NCBI GenBank assembly: GCA_949297765.1
Contig: CASFTV010000002.1
Span: forward strand, 62,001 to 126,000
Length of the DNA stretch: 64,000 nt
Source: an uncultured bacterium
GTDB lineage: Bacteria > Verrucomicrobiota > Lentisphaeria > Victivallales > UBA1829
Direction of reading: 5' to 3'
A program made the position numbers and the translations under genes. Under the pieces are notes generated by a model. That model ran no database searches and had not been told where the DNA came from. It saw only the letters and a program-made list of their open reading frames with translations. Shown here one piece after another: positions 1 to 9,581 of this stretch. Each line of letters begins with the position of its first letter. Position 1 is the first letter of the stretch.

Positions 1-68
1 AAAATCCGGAATGACGCAGCCCGCGGAAACGATTCTCCGCAGAAGCAATCCTCTTTCGGCGTTTCGGA

Positions 69-923
69 TCAGCGGATCGCGTTCCGCCGGAATCTCGCGG
101 GGGATTCATGAAAGAAACGGCGGAACATCCGGCTGAAATAATAGATGTTCGGATAACCGGTTTTTTCCGCAATCGCCTTGATCGGCTCGTCCGTTTCCCG
201 CAGCAGAAGTTCGGCTTTTTTCATCCGGGCGCGCAGAACCAGGTCCTGAAACGAGGCGCCGAGCTGGAGCATGCACAGATGGCTCGCCCGTGATTCGGAA
301 ATCCCGAGCGCGTGTCCAAGTCCGGAAAGGGAGATCTTTTCGCAGGCGTGCCGGAGAATGTACTCCCGGATCCGTTCCCTCCGGTTCGGCAGGGGATTTT
401 CCGTCCGGTTCTCCTGAAGCAGACGGGCATGGAAGCCCAGTCCGAGAAGCTGCGTTTCGAGAATCAGATTCTCCTGTTTTTCCCGCGGGAAGAGGGGGAG
501 GTTTTCCCACTCGGAGCGGAACTCCTCCGGCGGTTCGGATCCCCGGAACGGACCCAGATAGAAGATCAGTTCCGGCGTCCCTTCCCACAGAAACGGAACG
601 ATCAGTTCCGTGACCCCTTTCCAGCAGTTGTGGAGAAACGGTTCTCCGGTCCGGAGGCTCTCCTGTTCCACTTCAACGGCGCAGTCGCGCATGCAGGCCC
701 GGTTGTATTTCGGATTCGCGTAGCGTTTCCGTTCGCAGAACTTCGCATGATGGGCGATCCAGCGGGAGAAGAGGTATCCGCCGTTCCGCGAATACCAGCG
801 GCTGTTCATGGCGTGAACCGTCAGCTTCAGGCCGTGGCGATGTTCGAAGAGACGGATGGCCTGTTCGAAAAAATCCATGATGCCGGACTGCGTTGTTTTG
901 TCGAAATATTGAAATTTCAGCAT
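69..923 (-). CDS. AraC-family transcriptional regulator with PocR-type sensor domain
   Basis: DNA-binding regulator, 284 aa. Roughly residues 10-170 resemble the PocR ligand-sensing domain: a Cys-rich stretch (motifs CERKRY, CMRDC, HNCWKG) followed by the VTELIVPF segment. Residues about 185-284 are an AraC-type double helix-turn-helix, ending in the usual AEKTGYPNIYYFSRMFRRFF signature. It is divergent from the FAD oxidoreductase at 1011, its probable target, and the two promoters share their -35 region. The first ATG (923) lies only a few bases after the predicted transcription start and has no Shine-Dalgarno sequence, so translation may be leaderless or may begin at the ATG at 878 (residue 16). 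The family call is firm; the ligand is unknown. Confidence 0.88.
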   Translation of the reverse strand: MLKFQYFDKTTQSGIMDFFEQAIRLFEHRHGLKLTVHAMNSRWYSRNGGYLFSRWIAHHAKFCERKRYANPKYNRACMRDCAVEVEQESLRTGEPFLHNCWKGVTELIVPFLWEGTPELIFYLGPFRGSEPPEEFRSEWENLPLFPREKQENLILETQLLGLGFHARLLQENRTENPLPNRRERIREYILRHACEKISLSGLGHALGISESRASHLCMLQLGASFQDLVLRARMKKAELLLRETDEPIKAIAEKTGYPNIYYFSRMFRRFFHESPARFRRNAIR

Positions 924-932
924 GATTCGATC

Positions 933-960
933 AATATACAGCGTTTTTCTGCATTGTCAA
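933..960 (-). promoter_or_regulatory. Predicted sigma70-type promoter of the PocR-AraC regulator
   Basis: On the minus strand, TTGACA (960-955) is followed by a 16-bp spacer and TATATT (938-933). Transcription would start near 926, three or four bases before the ATG at 923. The -35 box overlaps the -35 of the divergent promoter. Confidence 0.6.
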
Positions 961-982
961 ATCCGTTTTTCCGCAGTATAAT
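954..982 (+). promoter_or_regulatory. Predicted sigma70-type promoter of the FAD oxidoreductase
   Basis: TTGTCA (954-959), 17-bp spacer, perfect TATAAT (977-982). The expected start near 989 lies after the in-frame ATG at 981, which supports using the ATG at 1011. The -35 is shared back-to-back with the divergent regulator promoter. Confidence 0.7.
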
Positions 983-1010
983 GAAAGAAAATCTCAGAGG
1001 AGGTGTTTGG

Positions 1011-2255
1011 ATGAAACAGACAGTCAGACAGGTTCTGGATATTCCGGTTCGCAACGCGTGCGATGTTCTCGTGGTGGGCGCCGGACCCGCGGGAATGGGA
1101 GCGGCAATTTCAGCGGCGCGCAAGGGCGCCAGAGTCACGCTGGTGGAATACGGCGGAAAACTCGGCGGCATGTGGACGCTCGGGCTGCTTTCCCCGTTTT
1201 TCGACAATAAAAAAGAGGGACTGAATCGGGAATTCCGGGAAAAACTCATGGAACGCAGCGCCTGGGGCGGACTCTGGAACATCTCTTTTGATCCGACCGA
1301 GATGGCGCTGCTGATGAACCGGTACGTCATGGAACTTGGAATCGACGTTCTGCTCTGCACCGTCGCCTGCGAACCGTGGATGGAGGACCGGACTGTGCGC
1401 GGAGTGTTTGTTCAGAACAAGTCGGGCCGTCAGCTCATTCTTGCCAAAGTCGTGATCGACTGTACCGGCGACGGCGATATCGCCGCGCGCGCCGGCTGTC
1501 CGTATGTGATCGGCCGCCCCGGCGACGGCGCATTCCAGCCGATGACGATGATGTTCCGGATCGGCGGCGTCCGCACCGAATACCCCTCCGACCGCATTCT
1601 GGACTGGTATACCCTCCTCGAACGGCGTGTCAGGAGCCGGGAGGAGTTCGTCCGGGACGTTCCGTTTACAAATCCCGCCTTGATCAAACTGCCGCGCGAC
1701 GGCGAAGCTCTGGTCCAGTGGACTCACATCCGCCGGAGAAACGGATGCGACGGTGACGACCTCTCCCGCGCGACTCAGGAAGGATTCCGGCAGGTCGAGA
1801 ACGCAATGCGCTATTTCCCCCTGATCCGCGATCTCCTGGGCGATGTTTATCTGATGGAGCTGCCCTCCGTGATCGGCGTCCGCGAGACCCGCCGCATCTC
1901 CGGCGAATACACCGTTTCCGACGACGATGTGAAAAACGGACATCGCCACTCCGATTCCGTCTGCACCGTGTATTTCGGCGTGGATATCCACGAACCGGAT
2001 TCCGAGCAGCAGTCCGGCTATCCCAACCCCGGATTCGACATCCCGTTCCGTTCGCTGGTTCCGCAGAACGCGGAAAACCTGCTGACCGCCGGCCGCTGCA
2101 TCTCCGGATCGTACATGGCTCACGCCGCATACCGCGTCACCGGAGACTGTCTCAAAATGGGGGAGGGCGCCGGAGAAAAAGCCTGCGAATCCATTGAGCG
2201 CGGCATCTCCGTCCGGAAGCTCGCTCTGGACGCGGTCTCCTCCGGACAGGCCTGA
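1011..2255 (+). CDS. FAD-dependent oxidoreductase (FAD_oxidored family)
   Basis: Flavoprotein of 414 aa. The N-terminal Rossmann motif VVGAGPAGMGAA (residues about 17-28) binds the FAD ADP moiety, and an acidic VTLVE follows. The middle has the DCTGDGDIAARAG segment and the C-terminus the second FAD contact (LTAGRCISGSYMAHAAYR), typical of the FAD_oxidored family found in polysaccharide and sugar-acid loci of Bacteroidetes and PVC bacteria. The reading frame stays open upstream to 312, but the start is set at 1011: an AGGAGG sits about 8 bases upstream and the predicted transcript begins near 989. Next is a Gfo/Idh/MocA oxidoreductase in the same direction. The substrate is not evident. Confidence 0.88.
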   Translation: MKQTVRQVLDIPVRNACDVLVVGAGPAGMGAAISAARKGARVTLVEYGGKLGGMWTLGLLSPFFDNKKEGLNREFREKLMERSAWGGLWNISFDPTEMALLMNRYVMELGIDVLLCTVACEPWMEDRTVRGVFVQNKSGRQLILAKVVIDCTGDGDIAARAGCPYVIGRPGDGAFQPMTMMFRIGGVRTEYPSDRILDWYTLLERRVRSREEFVRDVPFTNPALIKLPRDGEALVQWTHIRRRNGCDGDDLSRATQEGFRQVENAMRYFPLIRDLLGDVYLMELPSVIGVRETRRISGEYTVSDDDVKNGHRHSDSVCTVYFGVDIHEPDSEQQSGYPNPGFDIPFRSLVPQNAENLLTAGRCISGSYMAHAAYRVTGDCLKMGEGAGEKACESIERGISVRKLALDAVSSGQA

Positions 2256-2281
2256 ACCGGAAGTCCGGATTCTCCGCATCA

Positions 2282-2319
2282 TGCGGGAGAACGGTTTTGG
2301 GAAAATCCTTTCTCCCGCA
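2282..2319 (+). terminator. Stem-loop after the FAD oxidoreductase
   Basis: Perfect 10-bp arms TGCGGGAGAA (2282-2291) and TTCTCCCGCA (2310-2319) enclose an inner GGTTTT/AAAATCC partial pairing. No T-tract follows; the next promoter begins at 2321. It could terminate weakly or be a protein-binding palindrome. Confidence 0.45.
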
Positions 2320-2320
2320 C

Positions 2321-2349
2321 TTGACGATGTCGCAAAGCGCGGTTACATT
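2321..2349 (+). promoter_or_regulatory. Predicted promoter of the Gfo/Idh/MocA gene
   Basis: TTGACG (2321-2326), 17-bp spacer, TACATT (2344-2349), about 55 bases before the coding start at 2410. Confidence 0.55.
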
Positions 2350-2409
2350 AGCCGGAGAACCGGTTCCGGAACTGCCCCGGACCGGGAAACAAGGAAGGAG
2401 ACTGTTTGA

Positions 2410-3423
2410 ATGAAAAAAAGAATCGCGCTTGCCGGATGCGCTCATATTCATACGCCGGCGTTTGTGAAGATGCTGTCGGAGCGGTCCGCAAATTTCGACA
2501 TCGCCGGAGTCTGGGACCCCGATCCGGACCGGGCAAAGAAAAACGCGGAGGCGTTGAATGCTCCGGTCTGCGCCTCCGATGCGGAAATCTGGAACGACGG
2601 ATCCGTTGATGCGGTCGTTATCTGCTCGGAAACAAAACTGCACGGCGACCTGGTCGGGAAAGCCGTCGCCGCGAAGAAACACATGTTCGTGGAAAAACCG
2701 CTCGGCTTCGCCGCAAAGGACGCTCTGGAAATGGCCGCCCGGATCGAACAGGCCGGACTCCTCTTCCAGACCGGATACTTCCGCCGCGGAGACGCCGTGT
2801 TCCAGTTCCTCCGGGAACAGATCCGCAACGGCGCCTTCGGAACCGTCAGCCGGGTCCGCATGACCAACTGCCACTCCGGGTCGCTCGGCGGCTGGTTCGA
2901 CTCCGAATGGCGCTGGATGGCCGATCCCTCCATCGCCGGCTGCGGCGCATTCGGCGACCTCGGAACCCATGTCCTCGATATCATGATGTGGTTCTTTGGA
3001 AAACCGGAACGGGTCACGGCGGAGATCCGTTCCGTCACCGCCCGCTACGGCGCGGAATGCGATGAAACCGGAGAGGCTATCCTCCAGCTGCCGGGCGGAA
3101 TCATCGGAACTCTCGCCGCAGGATGGGTCGATCTCGCCAATCCCGTCCCCTGCCAGATCAGCGGAACAGAAGGTCACGCCGTCGTCATCAACGGAGAACT
3201 CTTCTTCAAAAGCTCCCGCGTCGAGGGCGCCGACGGAAAGTCCCCGTGGACAAAACTGCCCGAAAGCAAACCCCATGCGTTCATCCGTTTCCTGAATGCC
3301 CTGCTCGGTGCGGAGGAGGAGCTCGTCTCCCCGCGCGAGGCCGCGGAACGAAGCATCGTCATGGAGGCCCTCTACGCGGCAAACCGGGAAAAATGCTGGA
3401 AAAAAACCGGCCTGCTGAACTGA
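2410..3423 (+). CDS. Gfo/Idh/MocA-family oxidoreductase
   Basis: NAD(P)-dependent sugar or inositol dehydrogenase-like protein of 337 aa, the family's usual length. The N-terminal Rossmann domain carries the conserved EKPLGF motif (MFVEKPLGFAAKDALEMA, about residue 95). The C-terminal substrate domain has the GAFGDLGTHVLDIMMWF helix with the family's conserved Asp and His. The dinucleotide loop reads AGCAHIHTPAF rather than the classic GxGxxG, as in several Lentisphaerae/Planctomycetes paralogs. The start at 2410 is preceded by AAGGAGA. The neighbouring AraC regulator and FAD oxidoreductase suggest a small sugar or polyol redox unit; the substrate cannot be assigned. Confidence 0.88.
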   Translation: MKKRIALAGCAHIHTPAFVKMLSERSANFDIAGVWDPDPDRAKKNAEALNAPVCASDAEIWNDGSVDAVVICSETKLHGDLVGKAVAAKKHMFVEKPLGFAAKDALEMAARIEQAGLLFQTGYFRRGDAVFQFLREQIRNGAFGTVSRVRMTNCHSGSLGGWFDSEWRWMADPSIAGCGAFGDLGTHVLDIMMWFFGKPERVTAEIRSVTARYGAECDETGEAILQLPGGIIGTLAAGWVDLANPVPCQISGTEGHAVVINGELFFKSSRVEGADGKSPWTKLPESKPHAFIRFLNALLGAEEELVSPREAAERSIVMEALYAANREKCWKKTGLLN

Positions 3424-3429
3424 AAATCC

Positions 3430-3472
3430 CCGGCGGAAGACGGAGGAAATAATAAAGCCCCTCTTCCGCCGG
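3430..3472 (+). other. Stem-loop between Gfo/Idh/MocA and AraC genes
   Basis: Arms CCGGCGGAAG (3430-3439) and CTTCCGCCGG (3463-3472) enclose a loop holding a GGAGG (3442-3446) that is not followed by a nearby start codon. There is no T-tract. It may attenuate between the two genes or affect translation of the downstream regulator, which lacks its own ribosome-binding site. Confidence 0.35.
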
Positions 3473-3489
3473 ATTCCCGATTCCCTTTC

Positions 3490-4380
3490 ATGGCAATCAA
3501 GAAAAATATCATTCCTCACTATAAACTCCCTCGCGCAGGAAAAGAACGCGGATCAACGAAATCGGCAACCGTGGTCGGGGCAAAACTGGATTATCCGGAC
3601 TATTATTCCCTGCCCGTTTTCCCCGCATTCGTCGACCACGGACTCTATACCAGCGGAAACTGGTACGAACATATCAGCTACCGCCTGGTGGCGTTTGAAA
3701 TCCCTCTGGATGGAAATATGCGCTTCCAGCAGCGCGATATGACAACAATCGCCAACCCCGGCACCGTCTACCTCATGCATCGCGGAGAAAATTCCCGCCT
3801 CGAATCGGGCCCCTCCGGAAGATGCCGGAAACTGGCCCTCTGCGTCGGCGGCGCTTCCATCTCCTCCATCATGGCAGATACCGGACTGGCCAACCATGTC
3901 GCCATCAATGTGACAAACTTGAAAAAACTTGTCGACCTGATTCAGTCCATCGAATACGCCATACGATCAAACGAAATCCACCACGCATGCGGACTGACAT
4001 ATGAATTCCTGCTCGAACTGGCATCCAATCTTCAACACGAACTCCCCGAAAAAATGACCGCCATCATCGAAAGTATGAAAATCGGAATCCCGCAAAAACT
4101 CGCCCTCGATGATTTTATCTCGGAATTCCATGTCAGCCGCTCCACCCTGCACCGGCTTTTTAAACGTTTTTTGAACACAACGCCGAAAGAATATTACAGA
4201 AAACTGAAACTCGAATTCGCCCGCAGTCTCCTGAACGATTCTCATTATCCTGTTAAAACGATCGCCGAACGAAGCGGCTTCTCCTCCCCGGTTCAATTCA
4301 CTCACGCTTTCCGGAGAACCTATCAGATGTCCCCGCTCGCCTATCGGGAAAAAAGAAAAAAGGAAGATTCTTTTTCCTGA
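3490..4380 (+). CDS. AraC-family transcriptional regulator
   Basis: DNA-binding regulator of 296 aa. Residues about 40-130 form a cupin-like arabinose-binding domain (YSLPVFPAFVDHGLYTSGN at its front). Residues about 190-290 contain two helix-turn-helix motifs with FHVSRSTLHRLFKRF and AERSGFSSPVQFTHAFRRTY. No Shine-Dalgarno sits before the ATG at 3490; the nearest GGAGG is about 44 bases upstream inside a hairpin, so translation may depend on the preceding gene. The frame is continuous with the preceding oxidoreductase apart from its TGA stop. It probably controls the local genes, possibly including the hydrolase at 4854. Confidence 0.87.
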   Translation: MAIKKNIIPHYKLPRAGKERGSTKSATVVGAKLDYPDYYSLPVFPAFVDHGLYTSGNWYEHISYRLVAFEIPLDGNMRFQQRDMTTIANPGTVYLMHRGENSRLESGPSGRCRKLALCVGGASISSIMADTGLANHVAINVTNLKKLVDLIQSIEYAIRSNEIHHACGLTYEFLLELASNLQHELPEKMTAIIESMKIGIPQKLALDDFISEFHVSRSTLHRLFKRFLNTTPKEYYRKLKLEFARSLLNDSHYPVKTIAERSGFSSPVQFTHAFRRTYQMSPLAYREKRKKEDSFS

Positions 4381-4388
4381 TGGTCTGA

Positions 4389-4690
4389 GTTGGTGGCTTC
4401 TCGCCCCCAACACCCCTCGGCAGGACCGAAGGCCCTGCACCCGCGCAAAAAATTCAATTTTTTGCGCCCGTTGTTTCGACTCCTGTCGACCGAGGGGGGA
4501 GACCAGTGGTTTCCCCCCTGGACCCCCTTATCCTTAAAGGGAGCAGGGAGTGCAGAGGGCGAACCGTCCGGTTTGCCCTTTGCCCGGCAATGCCGGAAAA
4601 AAAAAGAAAGCCGAAATTTGAAATTTCGGCGCCGGGTGCAGGGCCCGTTTGGGTCCTGCCGAGGGGTGTTGGGGGCGAGAAGCCACCAAC
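4389..4690. mobile_element. 302-bp MITE-like element with long terminal inverted repeats
   Basis: The left end starts GTTGGTGGCTTCTCGCCCCC and the right end is its exact reverse complement. The match is perfect over 39 bp (4389-4427 versus 4652-4690) and continues imperfectly through a shared GGGCCCTGCACCCG-like block. Inside are three more hairpins: 12-bp arms at 4443-4467 (GCGCAAAAAATT), 8-bp arms at 4493-4519 (AGGGGGGA) and 9-bp arms at 4611-4629 (CCGAAATTT). There is no credible coding potential: open frames here are Pro/Arg-rich palindrome translations. No clear target-site duplication is visible. It fills most of the 4381-4853 gap. It could be a non-autonomous transposable or REP-like unit or a large structured RNA; no second copy was recognised in this window. 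Confidence 0.6.
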
Positions 4691-4853
4691 ATAGACGTGT
4701 GCAGAAGGAGATCATTTTTCAGAAGATGACACAAAAAATCAACTTTTTAGAATATTTTCGCAACTGTTTCATTTTTCTTCCACTTCCTTTCGGGCGGATT
4801 TCATATTAAAATAAAAAGAAAGAAATCAGGAATCCTAACAGAAAGAGGGAATG

Positions 4854-7800
4854 ATGAAGAGGACGCTGGTGACATTGCTTTTATTGGCATTGGTTTCTTC
4901 CGGAGCGCAGAATCTGCTGAATGAAGGGAGTCTGAAGGGGAAGCTGCCGCGGGGGATTGAGATGACGCTGGGGAAGGGGGGGGCCGGATTTCCGGGTGAC
5001 AGGGGGGAACCGGATGATGCGTTACCGGATTGCGCTTCCGGAGAAAGCGAAGAGTCTGAATCTGACGATGCAGGTTCGTACGGACGGGTGTATCCGGGGG
5101 GATGCGGAGTGGAAGAATGCGCGTCTGGATTTGCAGTTTATCGGCAGGGACGGGAAGCGGGTAGGTCCGTGGCTGAAGACGTTTGCCTTTACGGGGACGC
5201 ATGGCTGGGTATTCTGCGAGCGGGAGTATGCGATTCCGGCGGATGCCGTGTTCATTGATGTGATTCCGGCGAATTACGGGAAGGCGGGGACGATTGAACT
5301 GAAGCAGGTCCGTCTGGTTCCCGACACGGCGTTGGAGGGGACGGATCTTCCTTTGCCGGATGGTTTGTCCGAAGAGGCTGTTTTCTCATTGAAAGATGCG
5401 GAGCGGATCTCGACCCGGACTCGTGATAAAGTGACGCTGAACGGGTTGTGGCAGTTTCTTCCGGTGTTCAAGGGAACGGCGGCGGAAACGGTTCCATGTG
5501 CAGGCTCCGGCTGGGGATGGTTCAAAGTGCCGGCTTCGTTTCCGGAGCTGACGCAGAGAGCGATGGGGCCGGGAGCCAACAACAATATCGTCTATCTTCC
5601 CGGGAAAATCCGTCAGATGGCGAAAAAGGAGAAGATCCGGGAGGCGTGGTACCGTAGGAAAGTCACGCTTCCGAAGGAGTGGGAGGGGCGGCGGGTCCGG
5701 CTTCTGGTCGATATGCTCCAGAGTGTCGGCACGGTCTATGTTGACGGCCGAAAGGCCGGTACGCTTGTGTATCCCGGCGGTGCGCTGGATCTGACGGGAC
5801 GTCTTCTTCCGGGAAGGACGCATGAGCTTTCCATTTTTGTTTCCGCGAAACCGGCGGCGCTTTCCACGTTCATGGGAGAGACGCGCATGTATCAGTCGTT
5901 CCGGGATCTGAACAACCGCGGACTCTGCGGCGATATTGAGCTGGAGGCGATTCCGGCCAAAGCCGGAATTTCCGATGTCCTTGTCATTTCGTCTGTTGCA
6001 GAGAAAACGATCACGTTTGATACCGGTTTTCTGAATCTTCCGGACGGGTCATACCGCTTGAAGGCGGTTGTTTCGGATGTCTCCGGGACGAAGAAAATCT
6101 TTCAATCCAAAATTTTTTCCGGATCGGGGAAACGAGTTTCGTTTTCTTCCGCATGGAGTGATCCGAAGCTCTGGGATATAGACACGCCGCAGAATCTTTA
6201 TACGCTCCGTCTGGAGCTTCTCTCTGCGGACGGAGATCTTCTGGACGCATTTTATCCGGAGGAGTTTGGTTTCCGCGAATTCCAGTTGCGCGGTCGTCAT
6301 TTCTATCTGAACGGCAAAAAGCTGCAGCTCCACGCTGCCGCGGTCACCAACACGCGCTATCCGGCGAAGGGCACGGATGAGATGCTCGCGCACATGCTTC
6401 AAGTCTACAAAAAATTCCATATCAATTTCCTTCTGGAAGCCATCTACGATTTCGCTCCCGGGACCTGCTGTTACAATGCGGCGTACTGGCGCGCGACCTC
6501 GAAAGCCGGCATCCTGACCTCCATGTCCATGCCGCATGTGAAGAACTTCAATTTTGATCTGAAAAATCCGGCCCATGCGGCGGAATACCGACGCATTGCG
6601 GAACACCAGATCCGGCGCTATCAGAACATTCCCGGAATCATCCTGTTCGCCACCAGCCACAATGCGATGGGGTATGCCGATCAGCAGAATCCGGAGCGCA
6701 TCGGCACGTCCTCCTCCGGGAAAACCGGTCTGACTCCGTTCAGCCGGAACCGAAGGAATCAGGCGCTGCTGGCGGAGGCAATTCTGCACCAGATTGATCC
6801 ATCCCGTCCGGTCTATCATCACAGCAGCGGGAATCTCGGAACGATTTTCAGCATCAACTGCTATCTCAACTGGGCCCCCGTGCAGGAGCGGAGCGACTGG
6901 CTTGAACTGTGGGAAAAACAGGGCGACCTGCCGCTCTTCTTTGTCGAATACGGTCCGCCGCACAAAGGCAGCTACACCAGCGAGCGCGGACCGCAGTTCC
7001 TCTGGGCGGGCAGTTATTCAAACGTGCATTGTCTCTGGTTCAACGAGTTCAACGCCGCCTGTCTCGGCGAAAAAGCCTATCGTTCCGATCCGGCCAAGGA
7101 AAAATTCTACCGTTTTGAAGAAAGCCGGGTGAAGGGAAACCGGAAGAACAAGCCCCTCATGGTTCAGATTCCCTTCAATTTTCCGGACAGTCATGAGGTG
7201 CGGAGCCATTTCCTCCGGCGGAATCTGTTCGACTTCCGGGCCAGAGGGCTTTCGGGAATCATCCTCTGGGATTTTGAGTCGCTGTTCCGGAAACTGGAGA
7301 AATCCCGGTCGGCGGTGCCGAATCCCGACCGTTTCCGGAATCTCAAGCGCTCCGCGATCGTGAACGACATCATCTGCATCAAGGACGGCGGTTCCACCTG
7401 CGACTGGTTCTGGCCCAACGATCCCTTGCACCGGTATGCGGTCACGCCGACCGGAGATACCGTCCGTGCCGCATGGCGTCCCCTGACCGCCCGCATCAAA
7501 GGGAAGCTCGGCGAATTCACAGAACAGTCCCATACATTCCGTCCCGGCGAAACGGTCCGCAAGAGCCTCGTGATTCTCAACGATACAAGACAAACGCAGA
7601 CCGTCCGCTGCACCTGGCAGGTTCCCGGACTCGTGGAAAAACAGACGAAATCGGTTTCCGTCCCTCCCGGCGAACGAGTGGATCTTCCCGTCGAATTCGA
7701 TCTGCCCGCTTCTTCTGCCGGCGAACAGAACATCCTCGCGGAATTCCTCTATGCGGACGGATCTTCGGAAAAGGATTCCTTCGCGTTTACGATTCTTCCG

Positions 7801-9540
7801 GAAAAACGAGTCCGTCTTTCTTCGACGGTCGGCGTGATGGATCCGGAGGGTTCGGCGCGCACTCTGCTGAAACGGCTCGGCGTGAGTGCGCGGACTGTCG
7901 GAAAAGAGAGCGATCTTGCCGGAGTCGATCTTCTGATTCTCGGGCGCAAGGCTCTTTCCTCTCTTCCGTTCCCGCTGGACAGGCATCTGGAGAAGGGACT
8001 GAAACTGCTGGTGCTGGAGCAGAGTTCCGAATCTCTGAACCGGATCGGTTTCCGGACCAATGAAATCGGACTGCGCCGGATGTTCCCGGTCAGCGGATTT
8101 TCCGGCGACGTTCTCCGCGACTGGAGAGGAAAAGCGACTCTGCTGCCGCAGTATATGCCGCCGCAGAAGCTGCCGTCCTATCCGATGACCGACTGGTCCG
8201 GATTCATGAACCGGCGCATCTGGCGGGCGGGAAACCGCGGAACCGTCGCCTCCGTTCTTCCGGAGAAACCGGCCATCGGCAATTTCCTGCCGCTGTATCA
8301 GGGCGGATTCGATCTTCAGTATGCGCCGCTGATGGAGTTCCGGGAGAAAAAAGCGGTGATTTTGTTCTGTCAGCTGGATCTCTCTGGGCGGACAGAGGAG
8401 GAGGGCGAAGCAAACAATCTTCTGGCCTCCCTTCTGGAGCGTCTGGAGAAGATGGAGAGCCGTCCGGCAAGAAAAGTCTGGTACACCGGAAACGACGCGC
8501 TCCGGAAACAGCTGGATGCCTTGCGGATCCCGGCGGAAAAAGTGGCGGAAAATCTCTCCTCCGGCGATCTTCTCGTCATCGGCCCGGAAGGGAAAATCCC
8601 GGAAAATCTGACGGAACTGCTCCGGGACGGCCTTCATGTGATGACGGTCGGCCTGAGCGGAGCGGAACTGAAACGGATCATTCCCGGAATACAGACGGAA
8701 TCCGGTTCCCATTATTCCGATTTCTCTTCTCTGGCGGTGGCGGAATTTGCCGGACTCTCCAACGCCGATCTGCATTTCCGCTGGGCACAGAATTTTGATG
8801 CGTTTCCCGCGGACTCCTCCGGCGGACGCACCCTCGAGTTCCGGAAGGTCGGATCCGGGAAAGTCGTGATGCTCCAGATCCCCCCGTGGAAGATCGACGG
8901 AAACGAATATGCACTCCGCTCCTCCCGGCGAAGGGCGGATTTCGCAATGAACCGTCTGCTGATGAATCTCGGCGCCGGCTCGGAGAGCGGACTGCTGCGC
9001 ATGTTCCGTCCGGAAAACGGCAATCTCCGCCTTTCCCTTTCCGGAATCTGGAGGGGAAAAGAGGATCCGGAAAAGGCCGGACGGAAGAAAAAATATTACG
9101 CGCCCGCGTTCTCCGCAGAAGGATGGCGGTCGATCCGGGTTCCCGGATCGTTTGAGTCGCAGTTCAAGGCGCTGGAGAAGTATGACGGATGGTTCTGGTA
9201 CCGTCTTGAATTCCAGGTTCCCCGGGCGATGACGGCGCAGGAAACGGTGCTGTCCCTCGGTGCGGTCGATGACGAATCGTGGATCTGGCTCAACGGAAAA
9301 CTGCTCGGCGAAGTCTCCCGGAAAACCAATCCGAAGAACTACTGGAGCACGGAGCGCATCTGCACAATTCCTCCGCATACGCTGAATGTCGGGAAAAACA
9401 CGCTCTGCGTTCTCTGCAACGATCTCGGAAAAGACGGAGGCATTCTGGGGACTCCCGGTCTGCGGCCAGCAAAACCCTTCTCCCTCTATCCGGATTCCCC
9501 GATTGCAAACGACGATCCCTATCGCTATTTCCACTGGTAA
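4854..9540 (+). CDS. Giant GH2-like secreted glycosidase, frameshifted at a G8 tract
   Basis: Glycoside hydrolase family 2-like protein of about 1560 aa if the frame is restored. The signal peptide (MKRTLVTLLLLALVSSGAQN) starts at 4854 after AGAGGGA, but this frame breaks at a run of eight Gs (4976-4983). The body then continues in the +1 frame (open from 4966; a GTG at 4996 is its first start codon) to 9540. Seven Gs would join them as KGGPDFRVTGG. Domains: GH2 sugar-binding jelly roll (LNGLWQFLPVF through VDGRKAGTLVYPGG), Ig-like sandwich, TIM-barrel region (HAAAVTNTRYP; FFVEYGPPH with the expected nucleophile Glu, codon 6946), a class I amidotransferase-like region around 7900-8350, and a second jelly roll (WLNGKLLGEV). 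The usual acid/base Asn-Glu aligns to His-Asn in ATSHNAMG. A pseudopilin gene follows. Confidence 0.8.
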
Positions 9541-9581
9541 CAGAAATTGTCTGATCAAATAAAAATAAGGAGAATTTGCAA

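Noticed and set aside
3421-3490. In-frame TGA between the Gfo/Idh/MocA gene and the AraC gene followed by a stem-loop, resembling a selenocysteine or readthrough fusion
   Set aside because: The oxidoreductase already has its full family length at the TGA, and fusion to an AraC regulator has no precedent I know. An open run of 22 codons is not improbable by chance.
4341-4809. Several overlapping Pro/Arg-rich open frames in the 4.4-4.8 kb gap
   Set aside because: They translate the inverted-repeat element on both strands and resemble each other only because of the palindrome.
7018-9558. An 846-codon open frame on the minus strand opposite the GH2-like gene
   Set aside because: Antisense shadow; no domain, and it has no ribosome-binding site or promoter.
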